Below, piece by piece: positions 18,085 through 27,346 of a stretch of 64,000 nt of DNA; within the stretch, counting starts at the first letter, position 1; every line of letters begins with the position of its first letter. Under the pieces are notes generated by a model. That model was not told where the DNA came from. It made no database searches and saw only the letters and a list, made by a program, of their open reading frames with translations. This DNA comes from JAQUCI01 sp964553255 (GTDB lineage: Bacteria > Bacillota_I > Bacilli_A > Erysipelotrichales > Erysipelotrichaceae), in NCBI GenBank assembly GCA_964553255.1, contig CAZKJS010000002.1, positions 1 to 64,000 on the forward strand. The letters run 5' to 3'. The position numbers and the translations under genes are program-made.

Positions 18085-20615
18085 TGACCTCTTTTCTTTA
18101 TTTCTTTTTGTAGATCATCAATCATTTGAAGCGCAGCCAAAGGTGTTAGTTCGTTAATATCTACCATTTCAATCTTCTCTTTTATCGCATCAAATCGGTT
18201 TTCCGTTTTTACCATATCAACAACCGCAAAAGATTGTTGTGCGACTCTCTTCTTACTTTCAAGTTCATTTAGTAATTCTCTGGCTCTTTTAATGACTACT
18301 TCTGGTAGTTTAGCTAAACGCGCAACATTTATACCATAAGAACGATCGACTTTCCCTTTCTTCACATGATATAAGAAAGTAACATGATCATTTTCTTCAT
18401 ATACTTCTACATGATAATTATATACCGTGTTTATTGTATCTTCCAATTGAGTAAGCTCATGATAATGGGTAGAGAAAATCGTTTTTGCTTTAACAATTGT
18501 AGCAATATACTCTATCATAGCTTGTGCTAAAGCCATGCCATCATAAGTTGAGGTTCCACGACCTATTTCATCAAATAGTATCAGTGATGAGGCAGTGGCG
18601 TTTTGAAGCGCGTTATTAGCTTCTATCATTTCAACCATAAACGTTGATTGACCGCTTAAAATATCATCACTGGCTCCTATGCGTGTAAATATCTTATCGA
18701 AAATAGGTAGTATTGCTTTTTGAGCCGGTATATACATACCAACTTGTGCCATAATAACCAATAATGCAACTTGACGAATATAGGTGCTTTTACCACCCAT
18801 ATTTGGCCCTGTCAACAATATTATTTGTTGTTTATCATCAAATGTTATATCGTTTGGAACATACTTATGATCCGTTAAGATCTTATCCATAACCGCATGG
18901 CGTCCCTTTTTAATAATCATACTATTATCTTTTGAGAATAAGGGACAAATGTAATCAACGCTACTGCTTGTTTCTGCTAATGCACATAACACATCCAATG
19001 TAGCTACCATATCAGCTATTTTTTGTAATCTAGGTAGGTAATCCTTAATGTATATTAAGATTTGGTCAAACAGTTCTAATTCTAATCTTAAAGCTCTTTC
19101 TTCACTATGAAGAATAGCATCTTCTTTTTCCTTTAGTTCGGTTGATATAAATCTTTCAGCATTAGTTAGCGTTTGCTTCTTAATATAACCATCCGTTTCT
19201 TTGATTATATTCATATTGGCTTTCGTTACCTCAAAGTAGTATCCAAACACTCTATTGTAGCCAACCTTTAGGTTTTTGATTCCAGTTTTTTCTCTTTCTT
19301 TAGCTTCAAGTTCTAGTATCCATTGTTTGCTTTCTTTCTGTAGCTTACGATATCCATCAAGCTTACTATCATAACCTTCTGTAAAGATTCCCCCGTCTTT
19401 GATAATCACCGGTGCGTTTTCACTAATTGCATTATTGAGTTTTAGACTTAGTTCAGCACAAACATCAATTTTTTGAAACTCACGATATGTTGAAATTTTA
19501 TTTATGGCAGTAATTATGCTTGGTATTTCATTCAATGAACGCGCCAATCTTAAACAATCAATTGGATTAGCACTTTTCAATGCCACCTTCGCAATTAATC
19601 GGTCAATATCATAAATATTAGCTAATTGTTTTCTCAAATCGTGACGAACGATAAAATCTTTTACTAGAAATGTAATTGCTTCTTGTCTTTTAATTATCTG
19701 CTCAAGATTAGTCAACGGTTTTTCAAGCCACTTCTTTAGTAAACGACTTCCCATCGCCGTTTTACATTTATCTAAGAAAGTCCACAATGTCTCATTTTTG
19801 CTATTGTTACGATAATTAGTTATTATTTCTAAATTTTGTTGTGTTGCATAATCCATCTCCAAATACTGATCATCATTATCAAGCTCTACTTTTCTTAAAT
19901 GATCAAGCATTTTTCTTTGGGTAATCATTAAGTAATTCAATAACAAACCAAAGGCATCGCGATAGTATTGTTCTACAACGTGATCACATAGTGGTAAATA
20001 TGAATCAAGCACTAATGTTTGCTCACAATATGAGATGGTTACACAACCCATTTCACGAACTGCTAGTATGAATCTTTGATCAAAGTTTTCGTTTATAACA
20101 ATCTCTTTTATATTATTTTTAAGGATTTGTTGTTGTAACGATAACGTGTTGCGCTTGATCGTTTTAATAGTTGTTTCGCCAGTAGCCATTTCACAAGTAG
20201 CTAATGCTAAACCATATTTAAAGTCGATAATAGCTGAAAGATAGACACTGTTTTTATCATCTTGTAGTTCATCCATTATTGTTCCTGGAGTAATGATTCT
20301 TACTACATCTCTTTTTACGATTCCTTTTACATCCTTAGCATCTTCAAGTTGCTCAACGATTGCCACTTTATAACCTTTTTGAACCAATCTTTGAATATAG
20401 CCATTTACAGCATGATGAGGAACACCACACATTGGTACTCTATCTTCAACACCAGCTGCTCTTCCAGTAAGAACTAAATCTAACTCATTAGAAGCAATTT
20501 TCGCATCATCAAAAAACATCTCATAAAAATCACCAAGGCGATAGAAAACTAAAGCATCTTGATAGTCTTTTTTAATACTAATATAGTGTTGCATCATTGG
20601 TGAGTATTTGATCAT
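18081..20615 (-). CDS. mutS: DNA mismatch repair protein MutS
   Basis: 844 residues from the ATG at 20615, with AGAGGTG 4 nt before it. The in-frame ATG at 20630 lies upstream of the predicted transcript start and is rejected. The mismatch-reading Phe30-x-Glu32 (GDFYEMF) and the ATPase Walker A GPNMGGKST (603-611) and Walker B LILFDE (679-684) are intact, as is the FSTHYHEL stretch. It recognises mispairs and small loops and recruits MutL, encoded next. Confidence 0.96.
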   Translation of the reverse strand: MIKYSPMMQHYISIKKDYQDALVFYRLGDFYEMFFDDAKIASNELDLVLTGRAAGVEDRVPMCGVPHHAVNGYIQRLVQKGYKVAIVEQLEDAKDVKGIVKRDVVRIITPGTIMDELQDDKNSVYLSAIIDFKYGLALATCEMATGETTIKTIKRNTLSLQQQILKNNIKEIVINENFDQRFILAVREMGCVTISYCEQTLVLDSYLPLCDHVVEQYYRDAFGLLLNYLMITQRKMLDHLRKVELDNDDQYLEMDYATQQNLEIITNYRNNSKNETLWTFLDKCKTAMGSRLLKKWLEKPLTNLEQIIKRQEAITFLVKDFIVRHDLRKQLANIYDIDRLIAKVALKSANPIDCLRLARSLNEIPSIITAINKISTYREFQKIDVCAELSLKLNNAISENAPVIIKDGGIFTEGYDSKLDGYRKLQKESKQWILELEAKEREKTGIKNLKVGYNRVFGYYFEVTKANMNIIKETDGYIKKQTLTNAERFISTELKEKEDAILHSEERALRLELELFDQILIYIKDYLPRLQKIADMVATLDVLCALAETSSSVDYICPLFSKDNSMIIKKGRHAVMDKILTDHKYVPNDITFDDKQQIILLTGPNMGGKSTYIRQVALLVIMAQVGMYIPAQKAILPIFDKIFTRIGASDDILSGQSTFMVEMIEANNALQNATASSLILFDEIGRGTSTYDGMALAQAMIEYIATIVKAKTIFSTHYHELTQLEDTINTVYNYHVEVYEENDHVTFLYHVKKGKVDRSYGINVARLAKLPEVVIKRARELLNELESKKRVAQQSFAVVDMVKTENRFDAIKEKIEMVDINELTPLAALQMIDDLQKEIKKRGQ

Positions 20616-20633
20616 AAAACACCTCTGCATATA

Positions 20634-20642
20634 ATTATAACA
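20634..20642 (-). promoter_or_regulatory. Extended -10 promoter of mutS operon
   Basis: The minus strand reads TGTTATAAT, about 19 bp before the chosen mutS start, directly after the terminator of the upstream gene. It implies a very short leader of about a dozen bases that just holds the ribosome site. Confidence 0.6.
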
Positions 20643-20670
20643 AAAAAGAAGCGAACTACTTCGCTTCTTT
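20642..20670 (-). terminator. Terminator of the PTS EIICB-like gene
   Basis: Arms AAAGAAGCGAA and TTCGCTTCTTT (20645-20655, 20660-20670) form an 11-bp hairpin with a 4-nt loop, followed on the minus strand by TTTTTT. It overlaps the last codons of the PTS-like gene. Confidence 0.88.
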
Positions 20671-22191
20671 GATCATTTTGTTTACTTCATCTACCAATAG
20701 ATAACTTATAGCCCCATAACTTATATCGAAAGTTGTTCTGGTCTCAACAACTTTGCTTGCACCTTGTTGTTTCATTAAGTTAAAATTCAGTAAAGACGAA
20801 TCTTCAACTTGTAAGATAACTTTGGTTGGTGTCGAGTAGATTTTTTTAATATTTTCCAAGCCACCGATTGCCAAAACAAAATTAGTGATGTGTTTGTTTT
20901 TAACCCCTGTATTTAAAATATCAAGACATGCTTTTTTGTAATAATATCTTGTTACTAAGTAATACACAATAAAAGTAATGATCCCCACAACAACCAACGT
21001 TAATAGTGGTATATAGAAAGCATCGTCGCGTACATGAACTAGAAGATCAAATATCGATCCTGGTGTTGCGGTTATAACAGAGCCACTATAAGCATAGCCA
21101 ATTGATACATTAAGCGCCTTAAGCAAAGCAAATAATACTCCCGTATAGAAAATATGAAAAACAAACAAAAGTGGTGTCATTATCAGCAAATATAGTTCAA
21201 TTGGTAAAATAGAACCACTAATCAAGGATAAGATTATTGCTAATACTAGAAATAAAGTGTATTTCTTCTTTTCCATCTTGTCGGTAAAAGTTGAAAAGGT
21301 ACCAATAAGTAATGCTGGTATTGCGAAAATATTCAAAACGAAGTAAGGAGTAATCAAACGCCCAAAACCAGTACTATAAACTCCAGCCAGTTTTTGTGCT
21401 GTCCAAATACTTACATCACCAAGATAGTTGATATTATTACCAATCCACGAACCACCAAACTCTCCAAACCAGAAAAGTTCTCTTATGATACTTCCAGTTC
21501 CAGTAACCGCCATGAGTCGATCCATTATGCCATAAATAAACAAGTTCATTGGATTAGTAATGTCACTTGCGATCATACGGAAAATATAATAAAGAATGTT
21601 TATAACAAATGGCCAAACTAAAGCAGTTGCAACACCCATGATAAAGGTAAATAAACAAGTTAAAAACAACGCCCAAGCATCACGATTAACGAAAGCAAAA
21701 TACCCATAAGTACTTCTTCTTCGTGAAGTACGGTAAGTAAATCGTGTAATAAAACTAACCACAAATACTGCTAAAATACCTGTGATCAATGGATAACGCA
21801 TACCTGAACCACTCAATGTTAAGCGACTAGCGTCAACAGCAATACCCATAACTGAAGAAAAGACTACTGATGGTAGTTTATTACTAGCAAAAAACATCGT
21901 CGTTACATGGAAGATAAAATAACCTATGACCCCTACAAATACAGGTGTTGAATCTTCATATTTTTTAGAGAGAAACTTTATCAATACTAAAAACGGTATG
22001 TTATTTATAATGAAACCACACATGTATCTTATAATCTCTGCCGCTCTAATGATAAAAGGGTTATTTAAACTGATTATTGTTTGAAAGTTACTATTCAATA
22101 TTAATCCACTTAAGCCCATTAAAACACTTGCGGTAAATATTGTTAATAATGGAAAGAATAAAACATCGTAATAAGATTGCCATCTACGCAT
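20656..22191 (-). CDS. PTS EIICB-like membrane protein with a cysteine-less IIB domain
   Basis: 511 residues. Residues 1-430 form a glucose/maltose-type EIIC with about ten membrane segments and a recognisable IGNNINYLGD-like motif. The C-terminal 441-511 aligns with an EIIB domain (AIGGLENIKKIYSTPTK against the usual GGKENI..ACITRLR), but the phosphorylated Cys is Thr454 and the following Arg residues are Lys and Ile. It therefore cannot carry phosphate in the normal way. It may transport without phosphorylation, rely on another IIB, or act as a sensor. It is a single-gene unit with its own ribosome site (GAGGTG) and terminator. Family is firm, role unknown. Confidence 0.82.
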   Translation of the reverse strand: MRRWQSYYDVLFFPLLTIFTASVLMGLSGLILNSNFQTIISLNNPFIIRAAEIIRYMCGFIINNIPFLVLIKFLSKKYEDSTPVFVGVIGYFIFHVTTMFFASNKLPSVVFSSVMGIAVDASRLTLSGSGMRYPLITGILAVFVVSFITRFTYRTSRRRSTYGYFAFVNRDAWALFLTCLFTFIMGVATALVWPFVINILYYIFRMIASDITNPMNLFIYGIMDRLMAVTGTGSIIRELFWFGEFGGSWIGNNINYLGDVSIWTAQKLAGVYSTGFGRLITPYFVLNIFAIPALLIGTFSTFTDKMEKKKYTLFLVLAIILSLISGSILPIELYLLIMTPLLFVFHIFYTGVLFALLKALNVSIGYAYSGSVITATPGSIFDLLVHVRDDAFYIPLLTLVVVGIITFIVYYLVTRYYYKKACLDILNTGVKNKHITNFVLAIGGLENIKKIYSTPTKVILQVEDSSLLNFNLMKQQGASKVVETRTTFDISYGAISYLLVDEVNKMIKEAK

Positions 22192-22316
22192 AAAACACCT
22201 CGTTTGTGTTTATATGATAGCACTAATCATCATGTGATTCAATTAATGACATGACCACAAATTTCATAACTAACTTTATCATTTATGATACAATGAATAA
22301 AATAAAGAGGATCAAG

Positions 22317-23498
22317 ATGCAGAAACAACTAAGTGCTGTTAAAAAATCGTTCGCATTAGATAAAACATTATTGTTTGTTTTATTGTTATTGTTTGCTTTT
22401 AATCTTTTGGCTGTTTATTCCTCTATCCCTTTAACTGTTGGCAGTAATATGACAATCTTATATAAACAAGCTGTTTGGATTTTATTGGGATTAGGATTTT
22501 TAGTCTTTTTATTAGTTTTCGGTATTGATCGATTATTTACCGGCGCAACCGTATTTTATTGGATTCTTTTATTTCTGTTGTGTCTTCTTATACTTGATAA
22601 ATATGTTGATCTACCATTGATCAGACCAGTATCTGGAACACGAGCATGGATTCATTTTGGTAGTTTAGCGAGTATCCAACCAAGTGAATTTATGAAAATT
22701 ATATTGATAATTCAAGTCGCAAATATTGTTGATAATCACAATAATAATAAAATTGATGATTCTGTTTTTAGTGATATTAAGCTTTTTATAAAAGTCTTAG
22801 CCTATGCTGTACCACCACTATTATTGATAATTGCTCAACCCGATACTGGACTACCCTTGATCATTGTAATAAGTCTATCAGTTTTAGTCATGGTTTCAGG
22901 AATTAGAAGATTCTGGATATGGATTTATCTATTTGTCGTTGTAGCTGGATTTTCTATTGTTATTTATTTGTTTTATGAAAATCCTAGCCTTTTAGCTCGT
23001 ATCCTTGGTGATTCGTATAAGTTGAATCGTTTTTATGGCTGGCTTCAAACCGAAAGTTATATTTCAAGCTACGGTAATCAGCTATATCAAGCATTACTTG
23101 GAATTGGTTCAGCTGGATGGACAGGTCATGGCTTTCAGGCAACACTGGTTTATTTTGCTGAACCGCAAAACGATTTTATCTTTGCGGTTATAGGTAAGAA
23201 TTTTGGTTTTATTGGTTCTGCTGTGGTGATCATTGTTAACGCTGTTTTTGATCTTAAGCTTTTATCCATCGCTATGAAGTTTGAAAAACAAAGAGAAAAG
23301 CTTATGGTAATTGGTCTTTTAGGAATGCTTGTTTTCCAACAAGTTGAAAATATGGGAATGATAACTGGTCTTCTACCAATAACGGGAATAACCCTACCTT
23401 TCATTTCATCTGGTGGTTCAAGTCTATTATCATATATGATACCTTTGGCTATCATTTTCCAAATGAGTAGTGAAAATATACTACGTAACGTCAGATAA
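22317..23498 (+). CDS. rodA: SEDS-family peptidoglycan polymerase, RodA-like
   Basis: 393 residues from the ATG at 22317, with AGAGG 6 nt upstream; an in-frame upstream ATG at 22251 has no ribosome site. About ten membrane segments, the QPSEFMKI motif, the PQNDFIFAVIGKNFGFIG loop and the C-terminal LPFISSGGSSLLSYM stretch identify a RodA/FtsW/SpoVE protein. It polymerises lipid II glycans with a class B PBP. RodA is preferred over FtsW because of the QAxLGIGSAGWTGHGF segment, but this is not certain. An extended -10 (TGATACAAT) lies about 25 bp upstream. Confidence 0.88.
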   Translation: MQKQLSAVKKSFALDKTLLFVLLLLFAFNLLAVYSSIPLTVGSNMTILYKQAVWILLGLGFLVFLLVFGIDRLFTGATVFYWILLFLLCLLILDKYVDLPLIRPVSGTRAWIHFGSLASIQPSEFMKIILIIQVANIVDNHNNNKIDDSVFSDIKLFIKVLAYAVPPLLLIIAQPDTGLPLIIVISLSVLVMVSGIRRFWIWIYLFVVVAGFSIVIYLFYENPSLLARILGDSYKLNRFYGWLQTESYISSYGNQLYQALLGIGSAGWTGHGFQATLVYFAEPQNDFIFAVIGKNFGFIGSAVVIIVNAVFDLKLLSIAMKFEKQREKLMVIGLLGMLVFQQVENMGMITGLLPITGITLPFISSGGSSLLSYMIPLAIIFQMSSENILRNVR

Positions 23499-23499
23499 A

Positions 23500-24060
23500 A
23501 TGAATGTAAACTACGAAGTTGAATACAAGACTATGATTGATCAAACATCGTTTAATCAATTGATTGCATCTTTCGATACTGTTAAGGTTGAACAGGTCAA
23601 TAGTTACTTTGACACCATTGATCATGAGTTATTGAATGCAAAGATTATCATTCGGATTAGAAAAAACAATAATTCTTGTTTATGGACAATGAAAGTTACC
23701 GATCACACTGGTGTGATAGAGTACGAAGAGCCAGTAATTGGTGGCACCATAGAAGCATTTGATAACACCAATATCAAATCTATCCTAAATCACTATCAAA
23801 TTGACATTAACAATTTAATATTGATTGGGCAGTTAAAAACCATCAGATACTTACATAAGACTAAAGATTATGAACTTTGTTTTGATGATAATTATTATCT
23901 TACTGAACACGACTACGAACTAGAATATGAAGTAAAAAGTGATCATCTTGATCACTTTGCAAATTTCATCAGTATTTTGAATCGTTTTAATATAAAATAT
24001 CAACCTTCTATTCCAAAGGCTCTTCGTCTATTTCATCACCAAAAAGCAACAAGTAGTTAG
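23500..24060 (+). CDS. CYTH domain protein (YjbK-like triphosphate tunnel enzyme)
   Basis: 186 residues from the ATG at 23500, one base after the rodA stop. A GTG at 23470 would add ten non-conserved residues and overlap rodA. The CYTH signature ExExK is residues 6-10 (EVEYK), and alternating basic and acidic strands (RIRKNNN, CFDDNYY, ELEYEVK) match the triphosphate-binding tunnel. Relatives hydrolyse triphosphate compounds such as inorganic triphosphate or thiamine triphosphate; the YjbK branch in Firmicutes is poorly characterised. Its last 53 bp overlap the convergent EVE-like gene. Confidence 0.85.
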   Translation: MNVNYEVEYKTMIDQTSFNQLIASFDTVKVEQVNSYFDTIDHELLNAKIIIRIRKNNNSCLWTMKVTDHTGVIEYEEPVIGGTIEAFDNTNIKSILNHYQIDINNLILIGQLKTIRYLHKTKDYELCFDDNYYLTEHDYELEYEVKSDHLDHFANFISILNRFNIKYQPSIPKALRLFHHQKATSS

Positions 24061-24985
24061 TATCACTCATGTGGAAAAGTTCAAGATAGTCTTTCGCAAG
24101 CTCATTTTCTATAACAGCCGCGATATCTATCACATAATTAGGTAATTTTTGCTTGATCATACTTTCAAGTAAAGTAATATGTCCAATCAATAACTGAATC
24201 TTTACGACCATGTCTTTTAAGGAAGATACTAAAGGAATAAAGACTTTTATTGCATTTTTCTCTACAATAACGATCGTATTGTGTTCAGCTTTTATCATTT
24301 CTGCATTTAACTCTTGTTTATTAAAATTTAATAGTAATGACTGACATACTTTATATGCCCTTTTCTTTTCTGTTTCACTATAAATATTCCCCAATTTACC
24401 AATCGCCTCTGAAACAATGTGTTTGCAATAATCATTCTCAAATGCCTGTACCCCAATATCTTGATCGTTAATAATTGCTGACCAACGATCAACTCCTACT
24501 TCTTTAGCTTTTGCTAGTATTTTAGCTGTTGCCATTGAGTCGTCTTTGTCTAAGTAAAAATAGCTTTCAATCATTTTTGATATCTTTACACCAATCTCGC
24601 TTAGATATATAGGTGCTTGAAAATAAACGATGTCAACTAAGTACAGGCAACTTAAGGTTTTTGGCATCTTTTTGTTTTTACTTACTTTTATTATGGCTTC
24701 GTATAATTCTTGTTGTTGATCATAGCCGTTTTGATGATTATATATTTTCCACATTTGACTAAATGACAAAGCGTGGCTTTTTTGGAATCTTCCATATCCC
24801 ACTACCCCTTTTTCTTTAGTAATTCCTCGTTCAGTGCCTTTTGCTAAGAAAAATAAAAGGTCTCCGGATCTAAAATCACTAATGCGACGACTTGTAGTTG
24901 GACGCCAAAAATTCATCGCTTTACTTCCATTTAAGCGATGATACTCTATCATGTTACGATCTGTAAGATAGACGATTGAAGCCAT
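24008..24985 (-). CDS. Uncharacterised protein with an EVE/PUA-like N-terminal region
   Basis: 325 residues that I do not recognise as a named family. Residues 1-75 resemble the EVE/PUA fold (YLTDRNM, MNFWRPT, FRSGDLLFFLAKGT, GVVGYGRF), which in other proteins binds modified bases in nucleic acid. The rest is mostly helical and mixed, with no catalytic motif that I can identify. The start has an AGGATGAT site 4 nt upstream. A -10 (TATAAT on the minus strand, 25035-25040) lies between it and the fhs terminator. The 3' end overlaps the convergent CYTH gene by 53 bp. A role in handling modified nucleic acids is only a guess. Confidence 0.7.
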   Translation of the reverse strand: MASIVYLTDRNMIEYHRLNGSKAMNFWRPTTSRRISDFRSGDLLFFLAKGTERGITKEKGVVGYGRFQKSHALSFSQMWKIYNHQNGYDQQQELYEAIIKVSKNKKMPKTLSCLYLVDIVYFQAPIYLSEIGVKISKMIESYFYLDKDDSMATAKILAKAKEVGVDRWSAIINDQDIGVQAFENDYCKHIVSEAIGKLGNIYSETEKKRAYKVCQSLLLNFNKQELNAEMIKAEHNTIVIVEKNAIKVFIPLVSSLKDMVVKIQLLIGHITLLESMIKQKLPNYVIDIAAVIENELAKDYLELFHMSDTNYLLLFGDEIDEEPLE

Positions 24986-25041
24986 TTATCATCCTCTATT
25001 ATTAATTGGATAAAATTCTTGTGTTGTTAAGTAAATTATAC

Positions 25042-25076
25042 CATAAAAAAACAAGCATGTTTATGATGCTTGTTTA
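25042..25076 (-). terminator. Terminator of fhs operon
   Basis: Arms AAACAAGCAT and ATGCTTGTTT (25049-25058, 25066-25075) with a 7-nt loop are followed on the minus strand by a run of Ts. This ends the ffs-tadA-dnaX-recR-fhs transcript. Confidence 0.88.
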
Positions 25077-26738
25077 AAATAACCCGTAAGTATTACCTTT
25101 TTCATCAACACCCATTAATAACGCTGCCGGTTTTTTAGGCAATCCCGGCATTGTCATGACACTTCCGGTTAATACAACAATGAATCCAGCTCCAGCTGAT
25201 ATCCTAAGTTCTTTAACTGTAATGTCAAAATTACTAGGACGTCCAACAATTTTAGCGTTGTCAGTAAGAGAGTTAGGGGTTTTAGCCATACAGATAGGTA
25301 GCTTATCCCAATTATTTGCTTTAAACGCTTCTAATTGCTCTTGTGCTTCTTTGGTGAATACAACACCTCTTGCACCATAGGCTTTTATGGCAATATTATT
25401 TATCTTATTTTCAATTGTGTCTTCTATATCATAGAGATAATTTAACTCGCTGTCCTTCTCACACAATCTTACAACCTCTTGTGCTAAATCAATTACTCCC
25501 TTACCACCTTTGGCCCATCCATTATTTATCACAAAAGGATATTCGTTTGTAGAACACCAATCTTTTAATATCTTAATTTCTTTGTTTGTATCAGCCGTGA
25601 ACTCATTTAATGATATTACAAAAGGCAGATTAAATGTTTCGATTGTTTCAATGTGTTTTTTTAGATTATCTAACCCAATCCTTACTGCTTCACAATTCTC
25701 TTCACTTATAGCATCCATCGTTACACCACCATGAACCTTTAAAGCTCTTATCGTGGCTACTATAACAACCGCATTTGGCTTGATATCATTTAAGCGACAT
25801 TTAATATCGATAAATTTCTCAGCTCCAAGATCAGCTCCAAAACCAGCTTCAGTCACAACATAATCTGCCAATTTTAACGCCATCTTTGTGGCGATAATTG
25901 AATTACAACCATGAGCTATATTCGCAAACGGTCCCCCATGTATCAAAACGGGATTATTCTCTAATGTTTGTACTAAGTTGGGTTTTATCGCATCCTTCAT
26001 AACCATTGTTAAGGCACCGCTAATTGATAAGTCGTCTACGGTGACCGGGGTATTATCGTAAGTATAAGCTACTACTATTTTTTTAACTCTCTTTTCAAAA
26101 TCCGCTAGTGATGATGACAAACACAAAACCGCCATAATCTCTGATGCTACTGTGATGTTAAATCCATCTTTGCGCTCTGTTCCATCTTTTTCATTTTGGG
26201 CAACCGTTATCGATCTTAATGCACGATCATTCATGTCCATACATCTTTTCCACACAATCTGTTCCGGATTAATGTTTAGTTCATTACCTTGAAAGATGTG
26301 GTTATCAATAATAGCACTAATTAAGTTATTAACAGTAGTTATTGCATGCATATCTCCTGTAAAATGCAAGTTGATATCTTCCATTGGCACAACTTGCGCA
26401 AACCCACCACCAGTAGCTCCACCCTTGATACCAAAAACTGGCCCTAAAGATGGTTCTCTTAAAGCACCAATAACACCTTTATTTATCTGCGCTAAACCAT
26501 CTACCAATCCTACAGTAGTTGTTGATTTACCCTCGCCAGCTTTTGTTGGGGTTATCGCTGTCACTAATATTAGTTTCCCATTTGCTTGGGTGTTTAGCTC
26601 ATTAAAGATGTTTAGATTGATTTTTGCTTTGTTGTTACCATAGTATTCTAGGTATTCCTTCTTAATCTTTGCCCTTTTAGCGATTACATCAATAGTTTCT
26701 AAATGGGCAGCTTGTGCTATCTCGATATCCGATCTCAT
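25074..26738 (-). CDS. fhs: Formate-tetrahydrofolate ligase
   Basis: 554 residues, full length. The ATP-binding motif TPTKAGEGKST (63-73), the GIKGGATGGGFAQV stretch and the ending VMTMPGLPKKPAA are characteristic. It activates formate to 10-formyl-THF with ATP and works with FolD. It follows recR by 10 bp, with AAAGGAG before the ATG, and is the last gene of the operon before a terminator. Its link to DNA-metabolism genes is probably transcriptional only. Confidence 0.97.
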   Translation of the reverse strand: MRSDIEIAQAAHLETIDVIAKRAKIKKEYLEYYGNNKAKINLNIFNELNTQANGKLILVTAITPTKAGEGKSTTTVGLVDGLAQINKGVIGALREPSLGPVFGIKGGATGGGFAQVVPMEDINLHFTGDMHAITTVNNLISAIIDNHIFQGNELNINPEQIVWKRCMDMNDRALRSITVAQNEKDGTERKDGFNITVASEIMAVLCLSSSLADFEKRVKKIVVAYTYDNTPVTVDDLSISGALTMVMKDAIKPNLVQTLENNPVLIHGGPFANIAHGCNSIIATKMALKLADYVVTEAGFGADLGAEKFIDIKCRLNDIKPNAVVIVATIRALKVHGGVTMDAISEENCEAVRIGLDNLKKHIETIETFNLPFVISLNEFTADTNKEIKILKDWCSTNEYPFVINNGWAKGGKGVIDLAQEVVRLCEKDSELNYLYDIEDTIENKINNIAIKAYGARGVVFTKEAQEQLEAFKANNWDKLPICMAKTPNSLTDNAKIVGRPSNFDITVKELRISAGAGFIVVLTGSVMTMPGLPKKPAALLMGVDEKGNTYGLF

Positions 26739-26748
26739 CTTATCTCCT

Positions 26749-27342
26749 TTATTTAATCTTTTGACGACCTTCCATAGCTTTTGCTAATGTAAGTTCGTCA
26801 GCATAATCCAAATGCCCACCCATCGGTAAGCCATGGGCAATTCTTGTCACATTGATATCTTTTTCAAAAAGTAGTTTCGCGATATACATTGCTGTAGTTT
26901 CTCCCTCTAATGTAGGGTTAGTCGCAATTATTACTTCTTTTGTTGTTTCATTTACTCTATTTAATAACGACGCAATATTAAGATCCGAAGGCAATATCCC
27001 TTTGGATGTTGCTATTGCACCATGCAAAACATGAAATACTCCACGATAATCTTGGACACGTTGGATTGCAATTATGTCTTTTGGATGTTGAACAACACAG
27101 ATCAAATTATGATCTCTTGTTTTATCCTTACAAATCAAACATTCATCTTCTTCGGCCAAATTACCACATGTTTGGCATTTATGAATTGATGAATGTGCAC
27201 TAATTAAAGCAGACACAAATGCTTGGTTCTCCTCTTCAGTAAAATCTAGCACAGTAAAAGCATACCTCTCTGCTGTTTTAGCTCCAACTCCTGGTAATAA
27301 ACGGAAACTATCTATCAATTTTTGTAACGATTTAGGATACAT
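26749..27342 (-). CDS. recR: Recombination protein RecR
   Basis: 197 residues from the ATG at 27342, which follows the dnaX stop by 4 bp. The ATG at 27378 lies inside dnaX and would add 12 foreign residues. A helix-hairpin-helix (LLPGVGAKTAERYAF), a four-cysteine zinc finger (C56, C59, C68, C71) and a Toprim domain ending HGLPMGGHLDYAD are visible. RecR acts with RecF and RecO to load RecA at gaps; recF is in the dnaA cluster of this window. No clear ribosome site is seen, so translation is probably coupled to dnaX. Confidence 0.95.
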   Translation of the reverse strand: MYPKSLQKLIDSFRLLPGVGAKTAERYAFTVLDFTEEENQAFVSALISAHSSIHKCQTCGNLAEEDECLICKDKTRDHNLICVVQHPKDIIAIQRVQDYRGVFHVLHGAIATSKGILPSDLNIASLLNRVNETTKEVIIATNPTLEGETTAMYIAKLLFEKDINVTRIAHGLPMGGHLDYADELTLAKAMEGRQKIK

Positions 27343-27346
27343 TTTC

